Part shown: positions 7,880 through 14,354 of the stretch, in pieces
Layout of the letters: each line of letters opens with the position of its first letter
How positions within the stretch are numbered: the first letter of the stretch is position 1
DNA from: an uncultured Lachnospiraceae bacterium
Lineage (GTDB): Bacteria > Bacillota > Clostridia > Lachnospirales > Lachnospiraceae
Assembly (NCBI GenBank): GCA_904395885.1
Contig: CAJFOF010000064.1
Span: forward strand, 1 to 34,176
Reading direction: 5' to 3'
DNA length: 34,176 nucleotides
Program-made: the position numbers and the translations under genes
Notes under the pieces: generated by a model
Told to the model about the DNA's origin: nothing
Seen by the model: the letters and a program-made list of their open reading frames with translations, nothing else
Databases searched by the model: none

Positions 7880-8884
7880 ATGGCACAGACACAGAAAATT
7901 ATGATCCAAACGACCGGCCTGACAAAAAAATACGGAACCAAGACGGCCGTAGATCATCTTGACTTATCCATTTTATCCGGTGAAATCTTTGGTCTTCTCG
8001 GCCCCAATGGCGCCGGCAAGACCACCACTACCCTGATGCTCACAGGTCTAACCGAACCTACCGAGGGGACGGCTTTTATTGATGGCAGGGACTGTATCCG
8101 TGAACCTATGGAAGTGAAAAAAATCGTAGGATACATGCCCGACAATGTGGGCTTCTATCCGGATATGACCGGCCGTGAAAATCTTCGATTCACCGCCGCA
8201 CTCAATGGGCTGGAAAAACAGGTAGCCGAAAAATCGATCGACCGTCTGCTGGAACGAACCGGACTTACCGAAGCCGGTAACCAGAAAGTAGGTACCTATT
8301 CCAGAGGTATGCGCCAACGACTGGGCGTTGCGGATGTTCTGATCAAAGATCCTTCCGTTATTATTATGGATGAACCTACTCTGGGAATTGACCCAGAAGG
8401 AATGAGAGAATTAATTTCCCTGATACGGGATTTATCCAAAACTGAGGGCCGAACGATCCTGATCTCCTCCCACCAGCTTTATCAAGTTCAGCAGATCTGT
8501 GACCGGGTAGGACTGTTTGTAGGCGGAAAGCTCACCGCCTGCGGTACAATCGAGGAACTGGCAGAACAGACACGGGAAGACAATCAGTATCTGACTGAAA
8601 TTCGCGTAACTTCCGGTGATGATCATCTGACCCATCTGCTGAAAGATGCTTCCGGCGTATTGAGTGTCGGAAGGGAAGGAAACCGCTATATAGTAGGAAG
8701 CGACCAGGATATTACTGACGCCCTGATCGACCGGATCCGTGCAGAAGGCTACTCGATTTCCAGCCTGCGTCCCTGCGGCAACGATCTGGATGAAATTTAT
8801 CGGAGATATTTTGAAAAGGCAGGTCATGATTATGACACAAACAATCGTAAAAAATCTAAAAAGCTCTTTTCCCGCAGTCGCTGA
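7880..8884 (+). CDS. ABC transporter ATP-binding protein (ABC-2 type)
   Basis: A 334-residue ATPase. Walker A is GPNGAGKTT (about 41-49), the signature is YSRGM (140-144) in place of the usual LSGG, Walker B is IIMDEP (161-166), and the switch His is in SSHQ. A C-terminal ~90-residue extension is typical of drug, lantibiotic or NatA-like exporters of the DrrA/CcmA group. It probably powers the permease that follows, whose start lies 59 nt inside this gene's 3' end. The last ~15 residues (KKSKKLFSRSR) are basic and share DNA with the permease start. The cargo type (peptide, lipid or antibiotic) cannot be read from sequence. Confidence 0.93.
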   Translation: MAQTQKIMIQTTGLTKKYGTKTAVDHLDLSILSGEIFGLLGPNGAGKTTTTLMLTGLTEPTEGTAFIDGRDCIREPMEVKKIVGYMPDNVGFYPDMTGRENLRFTAALNGLEKQVAEKSIDRLLERTGLTEAGNQKVGTYSRGMRQRLGVADVLIKDPSVIIMDEPTLGIDPEGMRELISLIRDLSKTEGRTILISSHQLYQVQQICDRVGLFVGGKLTACGTIEELAEQTREDNQYLTEIRVTSGDDHLTHLLKDASGVLSVGREGNRYIVGSDQDITDALIDRIRAEGYSISSLRPCGNDLDEIYRRYFEKAGHDYDTNNRKKSKKLFSRSR

Positions 8885-9845
8885 CTCCGGGAATCGCCAT
8901 GAAAAATATATCGGCCTGCGAGTCCTGTTCCATAAAGAAATGGCCGATCATATCCGCAGCAGGCGGTTCCTGCTGATCCTGGCTCTGGTGATCCTGACCG
9001 GATTTGCCAGTCTTTATGGGTCTTTAAGCAGTATTTCTTCTGTTGTTGAGGACGGCGGGGACTTTATTTTCCTGAAACTGTTTACTACCAGTGGAAATTC
9101 TATTCCCTCTTTCGTCTCTTTCATTGCCCTTCTAGGGCCATTCATTGGTCTGGCTCTGGGTTTTGACGCCATTAACAGCGAAGAAAACAGCGGTACCTTG
9201 AACAGGCTTTTGTCCCAGCCGATTTACCGCGACAGCGTCATTAACGGAAAGTTTCTTGCCGGAGCTGCCATTATCTTTATCATGATTTTCGTCATGGGAG
9301 GCGTGGTAAGTGCGATCGGTCTTCTGGCGATCGGTATCCCGCCCAGCTTTGAAGAGGTGGGACGAATCATCGTATTTCTTTTCTTTACCAGCGTCTACGT
9401 CTGCTTCTGGCTGGGGCTGTACATCTTGTTCTCTGTGCTCTGCCGCCATGCAGCTACAAGCGCCCTTGCAGTTATCGCCTGCTGGCTGGTCTTTACCATC
9501 TTTATGAGCCTGCTGGCCGGCATCATCGCTGCAGCCCTCTATCCTCTGGATGGGTATCAGGCCCTGTTTAATATGATGGATTATTACAGTTGTGAATTAT
9601 TCATAAACCGCTTATCCCCATACTATCTGTACAGCGAGGCGGTGACTACTATCCTGAATCCAGGGGTACGTTCTGTAGGAATCGTTACAACATCTCAGTT
9701 AGAGGGAGCCGTTGCAGGCTATCTTCCTTTTGGACAGAGCCTCCTTTTGATCTGGCCTCACCTGGTGGCTATGTGCGCCATGACTTTGGTCACCTTTGTT
9801 ATTGCGTATTTAAAGTTCATGCGCCGGGAAATTCGTGCAAATTAA
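8826..9845 (+). CDS. ABC-2 type permease
   Basis: A 339-residue integral membrane protein with about six hydrophobic segments. The first is RFLLILALVILTGFASLYG (about residues 44-62), followed by a short external loop and the ABC-2 signature-like stretch DAINSEENSGTLNRLLSQPI. Four further helices and a last C-terminal helix ending FVIAYLKFMRREIRAN come after. A longer in-frame GTG start exists, but the ATG at 8826 has AAAAGGCAGG close upstream and gives a normal cytoplasmic N-terminus. It overlaps the ATPase by 59 nt, more than usual, suggesting strong translational coupling. A terminator follows at 9862-9900. Confidence 0.9.
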   Translation: MIMTQTIVKNLKSSFPAVADSGNRHEKYIGLRVLFHKEMADHIRSRRFLLILALVILTGFASLYGSLSSISSVVEDGGDFIFLKLFTTSGNSIPSFVSFIALLGPFIGLALGFDAINSEENSGTLNRLLSQPIYRDSVINGKFLAGAAIIFIMIFVMGGVVSAIGLLAIGIPPSFEEVGRIIVFLFFTSVYVCFWLGLYILFSVLCRHAATSALAVIACWLVFTIFMSLLAGIIAAALYPLDGYQALFNMMDYYSCELFINRLSPYYLYSEAVTTILNPGVRSVGIVTTSQLEGAVAGYLPFGQSLLLIWPHLVAMCAMTLVTFVIAYLKFMRREIRAN

Positions 9846-9861
9846 ATGCCGCCTGAACTGT

Positions 9862-9900
9862 AAAAATGCTCCTGGTCACTTGACTTTAGGAGCATTTTTA
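9862..9900 (+). terminator. Intrinsic terminator after the ABC-2 exporter genes
   Basis: AAAAATGCTCCT (9862-9873) pairs perfectly with AGGAGCATTTTT (9888-9899) around a 14-base loop. The stem ends in a T-run on the plus strand and in A/T on the other, so it may work both ways. It separates the exporter from the regulator-kinase pair. Confidence 0.85.
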
Positions 9901-9955
9901 TATTAAATGATACTAATGTCAGTATACACCAAGTTACAGAAGGGAGATTGAAAGA

Positions 9956-10642
9956 TTGAGAATTTTAATTATAGAAGATAATAAGCGTCTGGCAGAATCT
10001 CTTTGCGATATCCTGAAGCATCTGCGCTATGAATCTGATATCTGCCTCAATGGAATCGACGGTTACACACAGCTTATGAGCGGCCTGTATGACGGAGCCA
10101 TTCTGGATGTGATGCTGCCGGGTATGGACGGCATCACCCTTCTGAGAAAGGCTCGAAAGCTGCAGTGTACCACCCCTGTCCTTATGCTGACAGCCAAGAG
10201 TGAAACGGAGGACAAAGTTGCCGGGTTAGAGGGCGGCGCCGATTATTATCTGACAAAACCTTTTGACACAGACGAATTGGCCGCTGCACTGCGGGCGATT
10301 CTGCGCCGCGGAGGAGAATTTGTCCCGGACATTCTCTCATATGGCGATATCACGCTGAATCAATCCACATACTGCCTGGAAAAAGGCGGAAAAAGCATCC
10401 GTCTGGGCAAAAGAGAGTTTGAAGTTCTGCGGATTCTGATGAACCATAAAGGAGCAGTTGCCTCAAAAGAATTGCTTCTCGTCAAAATATGGGGAAACGA
10501 CAGTGATGCGGTAGACAACAACGTAGAAATCTATATTTCCTTTCTCAGAAAAAAGCTGGATTTTTTGAAGGCGAAGACCTCTATCGTAACTGCACGCCAC
10601 TTGGGATACTATCTGTCCGACGGGAAAGAAAGGGAGAATTAG
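9956..10642 (+). CDS. OmpR-family response regulator (element cargo, second system)
   Basis: A 228-residue regulator. The receiver has the acidic pocket E7/D8, phosphoacceptor D51 (AILDVMLPG), Thr in MLTAKS and Lys in LTKPF. The C-terminal winged helix includes IRLGKREFEVLRIL and TARHLGYYLSD. The start is TTG (MRILIIED) with AAGGGAGA about 8 nt upstream. It is 5 bp from the kinase gene and lies directly after the exporter terminator. By analogy with BceRS- or lantibiotic-type layouts it may control the neighbouring exporter. That link is inferred from position only. Confidence 0.93.
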   Translation: MRILIIEDNKRLAESLCDILKHLRYESDICLNGIDGYTQLMSGLYDGAILDVMLPGMDGITLLRKARKLQCTTPVLMLTAKSETEDKVAGLEGGADYYLTKPFDTDELAAALRAILRRGGEFVPDILSYGDITLNQSTYCLEKGGKSIRLGKREFEVLRILMNHKGAVASKELLLVKIWGNDSDAVDNNVEIYISFLRKKLDFLKAKTSIVTARHLGYYLSDGKEREN

Positions 10643-10647
10643 GCGCT

Positions 10648-11886
10648 ATGAAGGAACTGAAACGGCTGAGAATCAAATTTATCGTATCCAATATGGCCAT
10701 GGTCACGCTGGTCATCGGGCTGGCCTTTCTGACTGTAGGCTACGTTACAAAATCCAGAGTCGAACAGGCCAACGAACAGATTCTTGAGAGAATATATTCT
10801 GAAAACATCCAGGACTTTTTCAGTACGCCGGCAGATATGAGAATGCCGTATTTCATCGTTGTGACCGATCAGAAGGACGAAATTATACGGGTAGACGGCC
10901 AGTACCGGCTAGAGCCAGAAGATGAATTTCTCCGCTATCTGGCCGCCACAAGCCTGGCTGCTTCCGATGATCACGGCTTTCTGGAGGACTACCAACTCCA
11001 GTTTGCCCGCCGTCCTTTTGAGAGCGGATATATCATTACTTATGTGGATACCAGCCTTGGGCAGTCCTACGCCGCCAGCACATGGAAAACTTTAGCCATT
11101 ATCGGAACTGCGGTCTGGATTTCCCTGTTCGCTGTAAGTTGGATTTTATCGAAATGGTCCGTCAGTCCGGTAGGCGAATCGATCCGACGCGAAAAACAGT
11201 TCGTAGCGGATGCCTCTCATGAGCTAAAAACCCCTCTGACAGTCATTATGGCCAATGCACAACTTTTGGAGGAATCGGAAGATTCCCGCGTTTCTCAAGA
11301 TTCCCGCCGCTGGATCACCAATATCTGTCAGGAAGCGGCCGACATGAAAAAGCTGGTGGAAGAAATGCTGACCCTGGCGAGAAACGAAGCTTCTGGAAAA
11401 GTAAAAGTAAAAAAGATCTGCAGTCTCAGCGACCTGGTGACAGAAAATCTTCTCTCATTTGAAGCCGTTTTTTATCAGTCTGATAAAGTTCTGGAAAGCA
11501 CCGTCGAAGAAAATATTCAGATCAAAGGGGACAGCCAGCAGCTTTCCAGCCTGATCCGAATTCTACTGGACAACGCAGAAAAGTATTCTCCCGCCGGCGG
11601 AAAGATTTCCGTCCAGCTCCAGAGAACCGCCAAAAGAAAAGTCCGTCTGTCGGTCAGCAACACCGGGGAGGAAATTCCGGAAGACCAAAGAAAAGTCATT
11701 TTTGACCGGTTCTACCGCTCTGATATGTCTCGAACCGGGAGAAAAGGTTATGGTTTGGGACTTGCCATCGCGAAAAGTATAGTGGAAAGCCACCGGGGAT
11801 CCATTGGGGTAGAATCCTCCGGCGGCGAAAATCAATTTTTTGTAGAATTGAAGGCTCTTCCGGCTCTGCAGAAGCCGCAGCGATAG
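10648..11886 (+). CDS. Membrane sensor histidine kinase (element cargo, second system)
   Basis: A 412-residue kinase. The first membrane helix is about residues 11-33, then an extracytoplasmic region of ~110 residues, then a second helix at about 147-168. HisKA has phosphoacceptor H191 in ADASHELKTPL. The ATPase domain shows LLDNAEKYSP (N box), NTGEEIP (a divergent G1 with NTG for DxG) and GYGLGLAIAK (G2). The last codons, ending KPQR and the TAG at 11884-11886, lie inside the right attachment arm of the element. The coding end and recombination site are therefore the same DNA. No terminator lies between this stop and the convergent sigK 5' half. Confidence 0.93.
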   Translation: MKELKRLRIKFIVSNMAMVTLVIGLAFLTVGYVTKSRVEQANEQILERIYSENIQDFFSTPADMRMPYFIVVTDQKDEIIRVDGQYRLEPEDEFLRYLAATSLAASDDHGFLEDYQLQFARRPFESGYIITYVDTSLGQSYAASTWKTLAIIGTAVWISLFAVSWILSKWSVSPVGESIRREKQFVADASHELKTPLTVIMANAQLLEESEDSRVSQDSRRWITNICQEAADMKKLVEEMLTLARNEASGKVKVKKICSLSDLVTENLLSFEAVFYQSDKVLESTVEENIQIKGDSQQLSSLIRILLDNAEKYSPAGGKISVQLQRTAKRKVRLSVSNTGEEIPEDQRKVIFDRFYRSDMSRTGRKGYGLGLAIAKSIVESHRGSIGVESSGGENQFFVELKALPALQKPQR

Positions 11887-11896
11887 AATAGCATTT
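11874..11896. other. Right attachment site of the sigK-intervening element
   Basis: The inner arm GCCGCAGCGATAGAATAGC (11874-11892, plus strand) abuts and shares one base with the core CATTT (11892-11896), which is AAATG on the sigK strand. The arm is an inverted copy of 1709-1727 (16/19). The predicted crossover dinucleotide is AA at 11894-11895. On the excised circle both arms would face each other across AAAT to give a 42-bp palindrome. Confidence 0.85.
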
Positions 11897-12159
11897 TCTA
11901 CACATTTGACTGCATAAGTAGCCAGTCTGGAACCTCGGTCCGTCTTAAAGGTATTGACAGCCTTGATCAGACCGATTGTCCCCACCGACAACAGGTCATC
12001 CATATCGTAGTCTGTACCCTGGTATTTTTTTACCACGTGGGCTACCAGGCGCATGTTTCGCTCAATCAGTGTGTCCTTAGCAGCCTGGTCCCCGGCTTTT
12101 ACGAGCTCCAGACATTTTTTTTCTTCCGCTGCAGTCAGTGGTTTTGGAAATGTCTTCAA
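11894..12159 (-). CDS. sigK: RNA polymerase sporulation sigma factor SigK, 5' portion (gene interrupted)
   Basis: This encodes the first 89 residues of SigK: FPKPLTAAEEKK, then the core-binding region 2 (IERNMRLVAHVVKKYQ and LLSVGTIGLIKAVNTF) and the start of the -10-binding segment RLATYAVKCVEN. Past codon 89 the frame runs on into element DNA to a stop at 11563. That extension is antisense to the kinase and has no sigma-factor character. The start is TTG at 12159 with AAGGCGG six bases upstream. No ATG or GTG lies between it and the previous in-frame stop. The protein starts directly at the mature FPxPL region, so there is no B. subtilis-type 20-residue pro-sequence, as reported for C. difficile. 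It corresponds to the spoIVCB half. Confidence 0.93.
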
Positions 12160-12187
12160 GGGAAACCGCCTTAAACCGTCATTAATG

Positions 12188-12215
12188 TAATTTATGCGCG
12201 GGACAAATCGATAGT
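12188..12215 (-). promoter_or_regulatory. SigK/SigE-type promoter of sigK
   Basis: The minus strand reads GCATAAATTA, which fits the SigK -10 (gCATAnnnTA). An AC lies 17 bp upstream (12214-12215), as in the SigK -35. The -10 also matches SigE at 7 of 8 (CATAAATT against CATACANT), but the SigE -35 is poor. The predicted start is just upstream of the AAGGCGG ribosome site. It lies in the gap after the purine gene, so sigK has its own developmental control. Confidence 0.5.
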
Positions 12216-12245
12216 GCTTTTACAAAAAAAGAAGAGCCAGTACTT

Positions 12246-13424
12246 TTAATGATGGAACAGGCGGATACCCGTAAATGCCATAGCCATACCGTATTGATCG
12301 CAGGTCTCAATGACATTGTCGTCTCTGACAGAACCGCCCGGCTGGGCCACATATTTAACACCGCTCTTATAGGCTCTGTCAATATTATCTCCAAACGGGA
12401 AAAACGCATCGGAGCCGAGGGAAACGCCCTGGAGCTGGTCCAGCCATTTTCTCTTTTCTTCCCGCGTAAATACAGGCGGTTTCACTTTAAAAATCTTTTC
12501 CCACTTGCCGTCAGCCAGCACATCCATGTACTCTTCACCGATATACACGTCAATCGCATTGTCCCTGTCTGCCCGGCGAATACCGTCCACAAATTCCAGA
12601 TTCAGCACCTGGGGAGCCTGTCTCAAAAACCAGTTATCTGCTTTCTGACCGGCCAGTCTGGTACAGTGCACCCTGGACTGCTGGCCAGCCCCGATACCGA
12701 TTGCCTGGCCGCCTTTTGCGTAACACACAGAATTGGACTGGGTGTATTTTAAGGTAATCAAGGAAATCATCAGATCGATCTGCGCTTCTTTGGGAATCTC
12801 TTTATTTTTTGTCACAATATTAGTCAATAGCTCTTCATTGATCGCCAGGTCGTTTCTCCCCTGCTCAAAGACTACACCAAAAACCTGTTTGCGCTCCACC
12901 GGCTCTGGCACATAGTCCGGATCAATCTGGATCACATTATAATTCCCATTTTTTTTGGATTTCAGAATCTCCAGAGCCTCCGGTTCATAGCCGGGAGCGA
13001 TCACGCCGTCGGAAACCTCTCTCTTAATGATCCGTGCCGTATCCACATCACAAATATCAGACAGAGAAATAAAATCTCCGAAGGAAGACATTCTATCTGC
13101 TCCCCTGGCTCTGGCGTAAGCGCACGCCAAAGGCGACAATTCTCCCATATCGTCTACCCAGTAGATTTTTGCCAGGGTATCTGTCAAAGGAAGCCCTACT
13201 GCCGCTCCTGCCGGGGAGACATGCTTAAAAGACGCTGCCGCCGGAAGCCCTGTTGCCTCTTTCAATTCTTTTACAAGCTGCCAGCCGTTGAAGGCATCTA
13301 AAAAATTGATATAGCCCGGTCTTCCGCAGAGAACCGTGATCGGCAGCTCTTTTCCGTCATTCATAAAGATTCTGGATGGTTTCTGGTTCGGGTTACATCC
13401 GTATTTTAATTGCAGTTCATTCAT
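12246..13424 (-). CDS. purH: Phosphoribosylaminoimidazolecarboxamide (AICAR) formyltransferase, stand-alone
   Basis: Transfers a formyl group from 10-formyl-THF to AICAR, the penultimate step of IMP synthesis. The 392-residue product corresponds to the C-terminal AICARFT domain of PurH only. It includes the catalytic [12 protein letters not shown] region (the KH motif), [20 protein letters not shown] and the C-terminal [12 protein letters not shown] and QPGGSVRDD motifs. The N-terminal cyclohydrolase domain of ordinary PurH is absent. That step is supplied by the separate gene 16 bp upstream. The ATG at 13424 has AAAGGAGA at normal spacing and starts [17 protein letters not shown] longer frame to 13493 overlaps the upstream gene and is not used. 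Confidence 0.95.
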   Translation of the reverse strand: MNELQLKYGCNPNQKPSRIFMNDGKELPITVLCGRPGYINFLDAFNGWQLVKELKEATGLPAAASFKHVSPAGAAVGLPLTDTLAKIYWVDDMGELSPLACAYARARGADRMSSFGDFISLSDICDVDTARIIKREVSDGVIAPGYEPEALEILKSKKNGNYNVIQIDPDYVPEPVERKQVFGVVFEQGRNDLAINEELLTNIVTKNKEIPKEAQIDLMISLITLKYTQSNSVCYAKGGQAIGIGAGQQSRVHCTRLAGQKADNWFLRQAPQVLNLEFVDGIRRADRDNAIDVYIGEEYMDVLADGKWEKIFKVKPPVFTREEKRKWLDQLQGVSLGSDAFFPFGDNIDRAYKSGVKYVAQPGGSVRDDNVIETCDQYGMAMAFTGIRLFHH

Positions 13425-13440
13425 CGCCCATTCTCCTTTT

Positions 13441-14154
13441 CTACTGGTTCTTATTGATGATTCTGGTCTCATATGTTCCTGAAGCAATATCAATATAGCG
13501 AACGAACAGGGATACTTTATTATCCCTATTTAAATTCGACCAGACCAGTTCGGCCATCTCATCTATATCATCCTGGATTTTTACCGGTTTAGGCTCCCCT
13601 TCAAAGCTGGGAAGCGGCTTCCCGTCATGCATATATGTATGGATAAAGCGGCCTTCTCCCGGAAGCGGATTCTCATAGGCAAAGGTATAGCGGCAGCAGG
13701 AATCCGGATTTCCGTTATTGCTCTTTAAGATCGACAGCGCATAATTGTAGCTTCCATTTTCAATATGCATGATTCCTGAAATACGCGGAGTGTAATTCGG
13801 TTCATCCGGCTCAAATTCCCTGCATCTCAGCGATTGTTCAAATGTGAGCTGGCGATCCATTCCGTCGTAGATCGTGCTGGTCTGATCCCCATTGGTCACT
13901 ATGGTTTTGTTTCCCAGAACTTTAACCGGCGCATAGATAATCAGGCTGGGATCCGTCAGTTTCGACTCGTCAAATGCCTGAGTACGGATTCCCTCACCAT
14001 CTTCTACAAATATCCGATTTCTGCTGTTCTCACTCCTCCCCATAATAAAATACACTGCTACTGCCTTCGTCCCGTCAGACGTTTTCCCAATCACGATTCC
14101 TCTGCCCGGATAGGAATTGCCTTTCAACTCCCTGGCTAATGAAAGCATCTCCAT
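13441..14154 (-). CDS. purO: IMP cyclohydrolase, PurO-type
   Basis: Closes FAICAR to IMP, the last step of purine synthesis. A 237-residue protein of the IMP_cyclohyd family (archaeal PurO-like fold), with the early motif YPGRGIVIG, then [12 protein letters not shown] and DPSLIIY. It is unrelated to the PurH N-terminal domain. Two ATGs are close together. The one at 14154 sits 8 nt after AGGAGG, while 14160 leaves only 2 nt, so 14154 is preferred. It is followed by purH after 16 bp and preceded by a ZTP riboswitch. The two proteins together replace bifunctional PurH. Confidence 0.9.
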   Translation of the reverse strand: MEMLSLARELKGNSYPGRGIVIGKTSDGTKAVAVYFIMGRSENSRNRIFVEDGEGIRTQAFDESKLTDPSLIIYAPVKVLGNKTIVTNGDQTSTIYDGMDRQLTFEQSLRCREFEPDEPNYTPRISGIMHIENGSYNYALSILKSNNGNPDSCCRYTFAYENPLPGEGRFIHTYMHDGKPLPSFEGEPKPVKIQDDIDEMAELVWSNLNRDNKVSLFVRYIDIASGTYETRIINKNQ

Positions 14155-14210
14155 GTACATTTCCTCCTTCTTTAAAAATCCTGTATTGCAGAATTCCTGG
14201 CAAATATGAA

Positions 14211-14257
14211 AGCCGGCCGCCTGGACACCCCAAAAAGAGATGCCCAGGCGGCCGGCT
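14211..14257 (-). terminator. Riboswitch-controlled terminator upstream of purO
   Basis: AGCCGGCCGCCTGG (minus strand, 14257-14244) pairs perfectly over 14 bp with its complement at 14224-14211, around a 19-base loop. Its 5' half overlaps the conserved CCGCCTGGGC of the ZTP aptamer, so aptamer folding and terminator folding should exclude each other. The T-tract after it is weak (TTTCATATTTG). Confidence 0.7.
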
Positions 14258-14316
14258 CATACTAAAACGTGCTCCCCGTGGTTTACCCACTCTCATCCGC
14301 CAGTTGCACGCTCTGA
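14241..14316 (-). promoter_or_regulatory. ZTP (pfl) riboswitch aptamer
   Basis: In minus-strand order it carries the hallmark blocks GCAACTGGCG (14307-14298), a short GTGGGTAAACCAC hairpin, GGGGAGCACG, and then, after a variable linker, CCGCCTGGGCA (14251-14241). The ZTP/pfl class binds ZMP and ZTP, which build up when 10-formyl-THF is short. Placement ahead of the AICAR formyltransferase operon fits: ligand should free the leader from termination. The match was made by eye without a covariance model. Confidence 0.85.
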
Positions 14317-14320
14317 TATT

Positions 14321-14349
14321 ATCATAGCGGATTCCCGCTCAGATTGCAA
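14321..14349 (-). promoter_or_regulatory. SigA-type promoter of the purO-purH operon
   Basis: -35 TTGCAA (14344-14349) and -10 TATGAT (14321-14326) are separated by 17 bp on the minus strand. The start would lie at about 14315, exactly where the riboswitch begins, and the promoter is right after the upstream permease stop. Confidence 0.7.
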
Positions 14350-14354
14350 GTCCT

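Larger units (their letters stand above)
1707..11894 (-). mobile_element. sigK-intervening (skin-like) element, 10,188 bp
   Basis: The element splits sigK inside the codons for VEN|EILM and carries a SpoIVCA-like large serine recombinase (4757-6256). Its ends are AAATG direct repeats with 19-bp inverted arms. Removing 10,188 bp (for example from 11895 to 1707) restores one uninterrupted SigK frame. Contents in the minus direction are the recombinase, an OmpR-type regulator, a kinase and a lipoprotein. In the plus direction they are a 53-residue gene, a NEW3 protein, an ABC ATPase, an ABC-2 permease, a second regulator and a second kinase. I see no phage structural, replication or lysis genes, unlike the ~48-kb B. 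subtilis skin. In known systems excision happens only in the mother cell and is developmental. That role here is inferred from the intact recombinase and clean joint. Confidence 0.92.

Noticed and set aside
8432..8827. Long open frame antisense to the ABC ATPase
   Set aside because: It lies fully opposite a gene with all ABC motifs, has no ribosome site and no recognisable domain. The same holds for other long antisense frames, such as those opposite galE, rpoD and dgt.
11563..11893. A C-terminal extension of the 11894-12159 sigma fragment
   Set aside because: The extension reads antisense through the kinase gene, has no sigma-factor motifs, and begins exactly at the recombination core. It is element DNA, not part of SigK.
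1707..11894. An ordinary prophage or integrative conjugative element
   Set aside because: No capsid, tail, lysis, replication, relaxase or mating genes are visible, and the ends restore a sporulation gene when joined.
14211..14257. A transposon-type inverted repeat or plain terminator of the upstream permease operon
   Set aside because: The left arm is the conserved 3' block of a ZTP aptamer, and a promoter and the other aptamer blocks lie immediately upstream, so it belongs to the purO leader.
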